Positions 54,596 to 64,000 of a stretch of DNA of 64,000 nucleotides are shown one piece after another; position 1 is the stretch's first letter, and each line of letters starts with the position of its first letter. Position numbers and translations under genes: made by a program. Under the pieces are notes generated by a model. That model did not search any database, was not told the origin of the DNA, and saw nothing but the letters and a program-made list of their open reading frames with translations. Source of the stretch: Gracilariopsis chorda (Eukaryota > Rhodophyta > Florideophyceae > Gracilariales > Gracilariaceae); the NCBI GenBank assembly GCA_003194525.1, contig NBIV01000073.1, positions 230,613 to 294,612 of the forward strand, given 5' to 3'.

Positions 54596-55018
54596 ATGAG
54601 ATTCGTGCAGTACGTTTTTATTGATCGCGCTGGGGACGTTTTTATGACGAACCCGAATGTGCCGTTCGGAACGGTGGCCGCTATAGCGGAGAGGCTCGGG
54701 TACCGGGCCATTCCTTTACAGGAGTGGTTGGAGAGGAACAACACCTCGACAACGGTGGACCCGCAGAAGCCTGCGCCGAGGAAGGGGGGAAAGTTGGCAT
54801 TAAGCGGCATCCAAAGGGCCCTTTTCAATGTGAGAGGCCTGCGGAAGATTTTCTACGACATGGGGCTCGAAGTCGTGAAAATATCTCTGCGCGGCCGGAG
54901 GGGCCCGGAGGACTCAAACTCGGCCGAGGTGACGCTCTGTAGCCCCGAACAGGCGTCTACCGCTCTGAAGAGCGCCGACTGGTTTGCCTCCATCGGCATT
55001 ACCATCAAAGCGGCGTAA
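54596..55018 (+). CDS. 140-aa ORF of unknown function (unit 1)
   Basis: Intact from ATG 54596 (MRFVQYVFIDRAG) to TAA, GC-richer than its surroundings. Residues about 8-47 (GDVFMTNPNVPFGTVAAIAE, GYRAIPLQEWLE) faintly resemble the C-terminal tail of thioester-reductase/SDR domains at the ends of polyketide and peptide synthetases. The remainder (ALSGIQRALFNVRGLRKIFY) is not recognised. It may be the last exon or a captured fragment of a larger gene whose body is not in the repeat unit. The function is unknown. Confidence 0.4.
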   Translation: MRFVQYVFIDRAGDVFMTNPNVPFGTVAAIAERLGYRAIPLQEWLERNNTSTTVDPQKPAPRKGGKLALSGIQRALFNVRGLRKIFYDMGLEVVKISLRGRRGPEDSNSAEVTLCSPEQASTALKSADWFASIGITIKAA

Positions 55019-56397
55019 CAGCCAAGCTTTGTTTTCCCCCCTGAGGCGCTTTAGAACGATAGATGTTGTAAACTTTGAATTTGTGTGAATTTCTGTGCTT
55101 GTGTGCCATTCTAAAGTTTCTTTGATATTGTACACTGAACTTCTGTACTTGTTTGCGAGGTTTAGTGATCTACGAACATTAGCGCTCGGTACTCTACAAA
55201 CGTTCGACTGAGTTTGTCTGTAGATGTGCGGTTTTTGTGTTCATTTCATTTTGTATGACTTTGACTCGTGGATATCTCTTGAACACACAGGACGCAGAAC
55301 TGTTTCTCCCGTTATCTCGTTTTCGAGAGTTTTGGTCCACTTTTCTCTCCAGCGATAAACAAGGCTTGAAGAAGGAACATAAAGAGGCCTGAGCTTCCTG
55401 GAAATGCACACCACAAACTGTTACAGGTCTGCCTGCTAAATCTGCGCATTTGCATTTTCAGGAGACTCCCAGTGTTTGTTTTGGGAAAAAGCTCTGTTGT
55501 CTGCTTCTCTTTTTTCGAAGTAAGTTGTAGATTGGTGCACCCTGCAGCAACTATTTGGATTATTTACGGAATAATGAGTTCCCTCCGCTCTCCCCTGCCA
55601 CCCTCAACAATTATGAGTTCAGTGCTGAGATTAACTAGTAATAGAAACGCGGCCCACGTTGTTAAACCAAATCCTAACGCTGAAAGGGATATACTCTGTA
55701 TCTAAAACTCTGACCGTGATTGTGTGTGTGAGGCTTTCTCGCTCACAGTGATAGAATGCAAAAAACGTTTGCGTAACAGGACCACAGCCCTGTAATGACA
55801 ACTTGGAAGTACCGAAGGTAGCTTTCTTGTGAACGATTATTTGTGCCAAGAAGATGATGAATTTCTTGGCTCGGTCTGAAAAAAGGTTGACACCTTTCCG
55901 CCTTCTCTACCTTCGTGCATTGGGATTGTTAAATTAAACGAAAAGGAAACACGCGCACAATCACCAAAAGAGACTGGATGCAACTCTGAGCTGTATATTA
56001 TGCATACATTGATTTCTGAGAGAAGAACAGCGCAGTATGTACAAAACCGCTTCTTGCAGCCTCTCCATCTAACTTGCTGATAGTTGTTGGCAGCTCAGGC
56101 ATCACTGATCATAGTACTGTCTTAGCCATTTTCGGGCCTGTCTGCACTACGATGAAAGCTCGATGCTGCCTCCTGAGATTACCAAACCTGAACATGGTTA
56201 ACGTCGATTGTAGTTGTTGGCTTTGATGAACAGTCAAAACGGTTGGATTGCTTGGTAGATTACCGTTTACATGCTTAGTTGAAAGCAGTAGCCGTTCTCG
56301 GGTTGATATGTTCCACCGCCTATCCCGACACGCCGGCCCTAGCAGCACCTGAGCTTTCTCGGTAGGCGACTTTTGTGCACGTTCTAGCAGTGGCGCG

Positions 56398-57247
56398 TCA
56401 GCAGTGGCGCGTGAGGATGCTTTTGCTAGCAGAAACATCCCCGCAGGCATAGCACACCCAGTCGAACTTCTTTAGTTGAACAGTATCCACATGCCGTGCT
56501 ACATCACCTTGGGCCCCAAATCGAAGACCACATGCTTGAGGACACTCGACGCGCCACTCCTTGAGTGTAAAATGCGACCATGACTGTGTAACCCGCTTTG
56601 TGGATGAAACCTCTGGTCGCATTTGGGACATGCGTACGGTCTGCTTCGCGAGACGACGTTGGAACGCCCTCTTTTCCTGGATTTTGCATTCCGTCTCCCA
56701 TGAATACCTGGCATGCTCCAGCACGGAAGCCTATCCTGATCCTGATCTCGCTCCCGCTCCCGTGCACCTCGTCGGTTTCAGTTTCGACGCTGGTGTTCAT
56801 CACCCCTGCAACATCACCGCTTAACTTCACGTCTACTGCCCAACGAATGACTGAGGCTCTTCTTCGTACGGGGTGCAGCACCACGCTCGACGTTTTCAGA
56901 CGCCGCCCGCTTCCCGTAAGTGTGCGCGCCTCAGACAATTCGTCGCTGCTGCTCCCCTTCGTTTGTCTCTTCAAAGCCCTCGCGTATCTCTCTGCGTGCT
57001 TTTCATCTTGATCTACGCCTAGCAAATTCGAGTCACAGTGGCTTTGAGGCCTCGGATCCTCACCAGCGAACTTCTTATACACTTGCGCTTCCGTCGGTAA
57101 CGCAGGAATAATATCCGATTGAGGCGTCTGGTTGACAAGTTTAACGCTTGGCTGAAGGGAAGGGGCCAACTGCAGACACGATGGCGATGGCGACGGAGAC
57201 AGTGATGCTTGTGCCTGCATCGGTAGCTGTAGCAATGGCGAGAACAT
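56398..57247 (-). pseudogene. C2H2 zinc-finger transcription-factor-like ORF, frame-disrupted (unit 1)
   Basis: ATG 57247 (MFSPLLQLPMQAQASLSPS) opens a Ser/Pro/Gln-rich N-terminal region of about 150 residues. The zinc-finger region follows but in other frames: YACPKCDQRFHPQSGLHSHG with a following His (C-x2-C...H-x-H type, near 56600), then CPQACGLRFGAQGDVARHV and CYACGDVSASKSILTRH (near 56420-56540). At least two frame changes (near 56740 and 56570) separate the parts. They could be unrecognised introns, true decay, or base-calling errors, given the homopolymer differences between units. Confidence 0.5.
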
Positions 57248-59225
57248 CGCTAACGATCCTTGGGGCTCGAACACTGGCCTCAGCACTGCTTACTTATCAG
57301 GTAGTGTGAGAGAAGCAACGTACCCCTCCGCGAATGGTAAATTGTTTTGGGTCATGTACTCATGTCAAACCTTTGGGAATGGAACGCCAAGTGGACTGGT
57401 GCTCGGGTCTGCTTTCGGGAATTTATCCTTAACGTCAGAAAGGGCTGTAATGGAGCCCAGCTTTGTAGTCGTAGTCCGATACCTAGTGCTCATGTCAAAC
57501 ACCCGCAACCATGCCCTCGTCGTCACGTGGAGCTCCAAGCTGTATAAATTGGTGCTTTGGTGCAGGGTAGAGTGTAGTTCGGTTTTTGGGGTTACCTCCT
57601 ATTTTAATCAGATGGAGCTGGATCTACTGCTACTTATAGTGCTTTAGACCGAGTCTACGTAATCGCTCCACTATGTTTCACATCGTGCTTGGGGGTGGAA
57701 TTCTTCTTTGTAGAACTCCACTCGTGGTTCACTTGACCGTGTGGCAGTCTGGTAAGCGACGACTAGACCCTAAAGTCCGACCAAACTGCCTCCACAATGT
57801 CATGGGCCACAATGTCCGAGTTGAAAAAGCCACGCATTTGCGCCCACCAGGATATCTAACTATCTTGGTGTTTGCTTTCTACAGCACAAGCGACACTTTC
57901 TGAGATGTCGCTTGGGTGATGAAGCTTCACGTGCCTTAGACCCCGCCCGACAAAACGTCCCTCGCCGTGCTGTAAGTGAATACGCTCTGATGCTTCTGAC
58001 CGTGTCTTCAGTCCCTCTTCCACAATACCTGTGGAGAAGCCACGGCGTACCTCAAAACATTCGTCAACAGCCTCTACCCTATCGCTTCGCATATATAGCG
58101 TGCCATTAAATATCTATTGGTATGAATGGAAGTCAGTGTACGAACTTGCGATGTCGTAGCACCCCAACGCACACACCCACCACTTCGGAAAGAAGAGCAA
58201 CCCTTTTTCTGCCCCAATGTACATGCGACAATTCAACCATCCGATTTACCAATACAATGTGGTAAAACCCAGTAGCAACATAGCAAGCCCAGAAATCTTG
58301 TATGCAACACACATATATATACTGTGAAGGCTTTACTGTTGCTTGAACATATTACCAACAACGGTGGCTGTAGGTCTAAAAATGAAAAAAAAAGAGCGCA
58401 GGCAAGGATCTCGAACTGCCAGTATTCCATTCTACAGATTCGTATGTTGAACAAAAGTCACGCATTGCTCATGGTGTTCGGTGGCTAATGCCGTGCTACC
58501 AAGCGAAAACATGCCTCTCCAGTCAAATCGATAGGACTTCGTCAAACAACAACCCACGCGTAGTTAGTACAGACGTCACTGCCTTCAGGTCACTGAGCAG
58601 TTCCGTGTCAAAGCAGAGATTCGTGGAGTCACGTTGATTTGGAAAAGGCCATTTGGGCTTTCCAATTCCGTCATCGTGGCGCTTTCATCGTATGGGTTCG
58701 TCCTATTCCACCACATCCCTTTGTCTTTCAATTCATGCAGTAGCAGTTTCATCCTCTTCTATGTACCGACAGAAAGCGCAGTCACGTTGCCCACAGCGGT
58801 AGCGTTTCAGTTTCTAATTCTCTCCAGAGAATTTCGCCAGCTCTATCGTGTCAGTTCGCGTACGCCATACACTATGCTAGAACCAATTCGCGTTTACTGT
58901 TTAAAACTACATTCGCTTCTAATTGCTTTCATGTGAAGATATCGTGGCCATGGTTGTGAGCCCGTTTCTAGATATGACCGCAACAACCTGTTGCAGAGCG
59001 TGACACTACTCAATTGTACCCAATGCATCACTCTGTCTTCTTCAGTACGAGATGGAGAATACAATTCGGAAGAGAAAGGGTTCAAAGTGCTCGCATGAGC
59101 AGCATAAAAGAGTAGTCCCGGACTCCAAAGTCGTCATCCAACCTCTCTCACCACCCAACACGTCAGCATCTATTGACGATTTACTTTTCAGCTTCTCAAC
59201 TTCTTCTTTCCGCTTTTGTATCTGC

Positions 59226-59650
59226 AATGAGATTCGTGCAGTACGTTTTTTATTGATCGCGCTGGGGACGTTTTTATGACGAACCCGAATGTGCCGTTCG
59301 GAACGGTGGCCGCTATAGCGGAGAGGCTCGGGTACCGGGCCATTCCTTTACAGGAGTGGTTGGAGAGGAACAACACCTCGACAACGGTGGACCCGCAGAA
59401 GCCTGCGCCGAGGAAGGGGGGAAAGTTGGCATTAAGCGGCATCCAAAGGGCCCTTTTCAATGTGAGAGGCCTGCGGAAGATTTTCTACGACATGGGGCTC
59501 GAAGTCGTGAAAATATCTCTGCGCGGCCGGAGGGGCCCGGAGGACTCAAACTCGGCCGAGGTGACGCTCTGTAGCCCCGAACAGGCGTCTACCGCTCTGA
59601 AGAGCGCCGACTGGTTTGCCTCCATCGGCATTACCATCAAAGCGGCGTAA
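59226..59650 (+). pseudogene. 140-aa ORF, frameshifted copy (unit 2)
   Basis: This copy is identical to the unit 1 ORF except for one extra T in the T-run right after codon 7, which throws the ATG at 59226 out of frame. The rest stays open from an internal ATG at 59276 (MTNPNVPFG, 124 aa). Confidence 0.5.
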
Positions 59651-61028
59651 ACAGCCAAGCTTTGTTTTCCCCCTGAGGCGCTTTAGAACGATAGATGTTG
59701 TAAACTTTGAATTTGTGTGAATTTCTGTGCTTGTGTGCCATTCTAAAGTTTCTTTGATATTGTACACTGAACTTCTGTACTTGTTTGCGAGGTTTAGTGA
59801 TCTACGAACATTAGCGCTCGGTACTCTACAAACGTTCGACTGAGTTTGTCTGTAGATGTGCGGTTTTTGTGTTCATTTCATTTTGTATGACTTTGACTCG
59901 TGGATATCTCTTGAACACACAGGACGCAGAACTGTTTCTCCCGTTATCTCGTTTTCGAGAGTTTTGGTCCACTTTTCTCTCCAGCGATAAACAAGGCTTG
60001 AAGAAGGAACATAAAGAGGCCTGAGCTTCCTGGAAATGCACACCACAAACTGTTACAGGTCTGCCTGCTAAATCTGCGCATTTGCATTTTCAGGAGACTC
60101 CAGTGTTTGTTTTGGGAAAAAGCTCTGTTGTCTGCTTCTCTTTTTTCGAAGTAAGTTGTAGATTGGTGCACCCTGCAGCAACTATTTGGATTATTTACGG
60201 AATAATGAGTTCCCTCCGCTCTCCCCTGCCACCCTCAACAATTATGAGTTCAGTGCTGAGATTAACTAGTAATAGAAACGCGGCCCACGTTGTTAAACCA
60301 AATCCTAACGCTGAAAGGGATATACTCTGTATCTAAAACTCTGACCGTGATTGTGTGTGTGAGGCTTTCTCGCTCACAGTGATAGAATGCAAAAAACGTT
60401 TGCGTAACAGGACCACAGCCCTGTAATGACAACTTGGAAGTACCGAAGGTAGCTTTCTTGTGAACGATTATTTGTGCCAAGAAGATGATGAATTTCTTGG
60501 CTCGGTCTGAAAAAAGGTTGACACCTTTCCGCCTTCTCTACCTTCGTGCATTGGGATTGTTAAATTAAACGAAAAGGAAACACGCGCACAATCACCAAAA
60601 GAGACTGGATGCAACTCTGAGCTGTATATTATGCATACATTGATTTCTGAGAGAAGAACAGCGCAGTATGTACAAAACCGCTTCTTGCAGCCTCTCCATC
60701 TAACTTGCTGATAGTTGTTGGCAGCTCAGGCATCACTGATCATAGTACTGTCTTAGCCATTTTCGGGCCTGTCTGCACTACGATGAAAGCTCGATGCTGC
60801 CTCCTGAGATTACCAAACCTGAACATGGTTAACGTCGATTGTAGTTGTTGGCTTTGATGAACAGTCAAAACGGTTGGATTGCTTGGTAGATTACCGTTTA
60901 CATGCTTAGTTGAAAGCAGTAGCCGTTCTCGGGTTGATATGTTCCACCGCCTATCCCGACACGCCGGCCCTAGCAGCACCTGAGCTTTCTCGGTAGGCGA
61001 CTTTTGTGCACGTTCTAGCAGTGGCGCG

Positions 61029-61876
61029 TCAGCAGTGGCGCGTGAGGATGCTTTTGCTAGCAGAAACATCCCCGCAGGCATAGCACACCCAGTCGAACTT
61101 CTTTAGTTGAACAGTATCCACATGCCGTGCTACATCACCTTGGGCCCCAAATCGAAGACCACATGCTTGAGGACACTCGACGCGCCACTCCTTGAGTGTA
61201 AAATGCGACCATGACTGTGTAACCCGCTTTGTGGATGAAACCTCTGGTCGCATTTGGGACATGCGTACGGTCTGCTTCGCGAGACGACGTTGGAACGCCC
61301 TCTTTTCCTGGATTTTGCATTCCGTCTCCCATGAATACCTGGCATGCTCCAGCACGGAAGCCTATCCTGATCCTGATCTCGCTCCCGCTCCCGTGCACCT
61401 CGTCGGTTCAGTTTCGACGCTGGTGTTCATCACCCCTGCAACATCACCGCTTAACTTCACGTCTACTGCCCAACGAATGACTGAGGCTCTTCTTCGTACG
61501 GGGTGCAGCACCACGCTCGACGTTTTCAGACGCCGCCCGCTTCCCGTAAGTGTGCGCGCCTCAGACAATTCGTCGCTGCTGCTCCCTTCGTTTGTCTCTT
61601 CAAAGCCCTCGCGTATCTCTCTGCGTGCTTTTCATCTTGATCTACGCCTAGCAAATTCGAGTCACAGTGGCTTTGAGGCCTCGGATCCTCACCAGCGAAC
61701 TTCTTATACACTTGCGCTTCCGTCGGTAACGCAGGAATAATATCCGATTGAGGCGTCTGGTTGACAAGTTTAACGCTTGGCTGAAGGGAAGGGGCCAACT
61801 GCAGACACGATGGCGATGGCGACGGAGACAGTGATGCTTGTGCCTGCATCGGTAGCTGTAGCAATGGCGAGAACAT
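61029..61876 (-). pseudogene. C2H2 zinc-finger-like ORF, frame-disrupted (unit 2)
   Basis: This is a copy of the unit 1 ORF starting at ATG 61876. It carries additional one-base losses (near 61407 and near 61586) that further split the frame. The same zinc-finger blocks are visible near 61050-61250. Confidence 0.45.
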
Positions 61877-61953
61877 CGCTAACGATCCTTGGGCTCGAAC
61901 ACTGGCCTCAGCACTGCTTACTTATCAGGTAGTGTGAGAGAAGCAACGTACCC

Positions 61954-64000
61954 TCCGCGAATGGTAAATTGTTTTGGGTCATGTACTCATGTCAAACCTT
62001 TGGGAATGGAACGCCAAGTGGACTGGTGCTCGGGTCTGCTTTCGGGAATTTATCCTTAACGTCAGAAAGGGCTGTAATGGAGCCCAGCTTTTGTAGTCGT
62101 AGTCCGATACCTAGTGCTCATGTCAAACACCCGCAACCATGCCCTCGTCGTCACGTGGAGCTCCAAGCTGTATAAATTGGTGCTTTGGTGCAGGGTAGAG
62201 TGTAGTTCGGTTTTTGGGGTTACCTCCTATTTTAATCAGATGGAGCTGGATCTACTGCTACTTATAGTGCTTTAGACCGAGTCTACGTAATCGCTCCACT
62301 ATGTTTCACATCGTGCTTGGGGGTGGAATTCTTCTTTTGTAGAACTCCACTCGTGGTTTCACTTGACCGTGTGGCAGTCTGGTAAGCGACGACTAGACCC
62401 TAAAGTCCGACCAAACTGCCTCCACAATGTCATGGGCCACAATGTCCGAGTTGAAAAGCCACGCATTTGCGCCCACCAGGATATCTAACTATCTTGGTGT
62501 TTGCTTTCTACAGCACAAGCGACACTTTTCTGAGATGTCGCTTGGGTGATGAAGCTTCACGTGCCTTAGACCCGCCCGACAAAACGTCCCTCGCCGTGCT
62601 GTAAGTGAATACGCTCTGATGCTTCTGACCGTGTCTTCAGTCCCTCTTCCACAATACCTGTGGAGAAGCCACGGCGTACCTCAAAAACATTCGTCAACAG
62701 CCTCTACCCTATCGCTTCGCATATATAGCGTGCCATTAAATATCTATTGGTATGAATGGAAGTCAGTGTACGAACTTGCGATGTCGTAGCACCCCAACGC
62801 ACACACCCACCACTTCGGAAGAAGAGCAACCCTTTTTCTGCCCAATGTACATGCGACAATTCAACCATCCGATTTACCAATACAATGTGGTAAAACCCAG
62901 TAAAAGCAACATAGCAAGCCCAGAAATCTTGTATGCAAACACACATTATATACTGTGAAGGCTTTACTGTTGCTTGAACATATTACCAACAACGGTGGCT
63001 GTAGGTCTAAAATGAAAAAAAAAAGAGCGCAGGCAAGGATCTCGAACTGCCAGTATTCCATTCTACAGATTCGTATGTTGAACAAAGTCACGCATTGCTC
63101 ATGGTGTTCGGTGGCTAATGCCGTGCTACCAAGCGAAAACATGCCTCTCCAGTCAAATCGATAGGACTTCGTCAAACAACAACCCACGCGTAGTTAGTAC
63201 AGACGTCACTGCCTTCAGGTCACTGAGCAGTTCCGTGTCAAAGCAGAGATTCGTGGAGTCACGTTGATTTGGAAAAGGCCATTTGGGCTTTCCAATTCCG
63301 TCATTCGTGGCGCTTTCATCGTATGGGTTCGTCCTATTCCACCACATCCCTTTGTCTTTCAATTCATGCAGTAGCAGTTTCATCCTCTTCTATGTACCGA
63401 CAGAAAGCGCAGTCACGTTGCCCACAGCGGTAGCGTTTCAGTTTCTAATTCTCTCCAGAGAATTTCGCCAGCTCTATCGTGTCAGTTCGCGTACGCCATA
63501 CACTATGCTAGAACCAATTCGCGTTTACTGTTTTACATTCGCTTCTAATTGCTTTCATGTGAAGATATCGTGGCCATGGTTGTGAGCCCCGTTTCTAGAT
63601 ATGACCGCAACAACCTGTTGCAGAGCGTGACACTACTCAATTGTACCCAATGCATCACTCTGTCTTCTTCAGTACGAGATGGGAGAATACAATTCGGAAG
63701 AGAAGGGTTCAAAGTGCTCGCATGAGCAGCATAAAAGAGTAGTCCCGGACTCCAAAGTCGTCATCCAACCTCTCTCACCACCCCAACACGTCAGCATCTA
63801 TTGACGATTTACTTTTCAGCTTCTCAACTTCTTCTTTCCGCTTTTGTATCTGCAATGAGATTCGTGCAGTACGTTTTTATTGATCGCGCTGGGGACGTTT
63901 TTATGACGAACCCGAATGTGCCGTTGGAACGGGGCCGCTATAGCGGAGAGGCTCGGGTACCGGGCCATTCCTTTACAGGAGTGGTTGGAGAGGAACAACA
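61954..64000. repeat. 4.63-kb tandem repeat, unit 3 (cut by window end)
   Basis: This third copy has 2047 bp in the window. It has noticeably more one-base indels than units 1 and 2 (for example CTTTTGTAGT, GGTTTCAC, CTCAAAAAC, a 3-bp insertion near 62903 and a loss near 63534), which break every reading frame. Confidence 0.9.
63855..64000 (+). pseudogene. 140-aa ORF, third copy, frameshifted and truncated by window end
   Basis: It starts at ATG 63855 like unit 1 but loses bases near 63925-63932 (CCGTTGGAACGGGGCC against CCGTTCGGAACGGTGGCC), shifting the frame. Confidence 0.45.

Larger units (their letters stand above)
52697..57326. repeat. 4.63-kb tandem repeat, unit 1
   Basis: This is the first head-to-tail copy of a unit starting at TCCGCGAATGG. 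It contains, left to right, about 1.9 kb with no recognised gene, a plus-strand 140-aa ORF, about 1.4 kb without a gene, and a minus-strand C2H2-type ORF near its end. It abuts a truncated LINE on the left. It differs from unit 2 at about a dozen places I noticed, nearly all one-base changes in homopolymer length. Confidence 0.92.
57327..61953. repeat. 4.63-kb tandem repeat, unit 2
   Basis: This second complete copy, 4627 bp, is joined directly to unit 1. Differences include an extra A at 57825, an extra T in the 140-aa ORF start, loss of one T near 61407 and a few substitutions (for example G to A at 58845). The junction sequence ACGTACCC(C)TCCGCG is the same as at the next junction. Confidence 0.92.

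Overview
This is a eukaryotic nuclear window. It holds six or seven ordinary host genes, mostly single-exon, set between large amounts of transposon debris. One gene has a clear 89-nt spliceosomal intron (GTAAGC...CAG). The short intergenic spaces, nearly intronless genes, mid-range GC and dominance of Ty3/gypsy, MULE and PIF/Harbinger-like elements suggest a compact-gene, repeat-rich protist. A red alga is my best guess, partly because one J-domain protein carries HEAT repeats reminiscent of phycobilin-lyase proteins. That is inference; an oomycete, fungus or other alga is not excluded.

Layout. (1) 1-14190: tandem Ty3/gypsy chromodomain retrotransposons. A partial upstream copy shares an LTR (3837-4737) with a complete but degenerate copy that ends in a second LTR (13290-14190). 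(2) 14200-20200: a minus-strand Mutator-like region with a MULE transposase, an unknown acidic ORF and a Ulp1-type (C48) protease ORF, all broken. (3) 20485-36424: the host gene block. It contains a large NB-ARC/WD40 NLR-like protein (-), a J-domain/HEAT protein (+), a TBC1D23-like TBC-rhodanese protein (-), a Bin3/MePCE-like RNA methyltransferase (+), mitochondrial HSP70 (-) and an MBOAT lysophospholipid acyltransferase (+). Three neighbouring pairs are divergent and share intergenic promoter regions: NLR/J protein, TBC/Bin3 and HSP70/MBOAT. (4) 38195-39872: two solo LTRs of a related family in inverted orientation, 26 bp apart, forming a long palindrome. (5) 40000-45300: PIF/Harbinger-type debris (Myb-like ORF, two different DDE transposases) and a coiled-coil pseudogene. 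(6) 45900-48300: a decayed minus-strand gypsy pol of a different lineage. (7) 50210-52690: a decayed minus-strand LINE (RT plus RNase H). (8) 52697-64000: a head-to-tail array of a 4.63-kb unit (two full copies and one cut by the window end) carrying a 140-aa ORF and a C2H2 zinc-finger ORF.

The most notable points are the mosaic divergence along the shared-LTR tandem retrotransposon, with inactivating mutations common to both copies; the MULE/Ulp1 association in which three internal stops are all TAG; the NLR-like protein; the inverted solo-LTR palindrome; and the 4.63-kb tandem array whose copies differ almost only by homopolymer indels, which may signal sequencing or assembly error.

Starts were re-chosen at ATG codons for the host genes. 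Domain calls come from reading motifs by eye; no database search was run.
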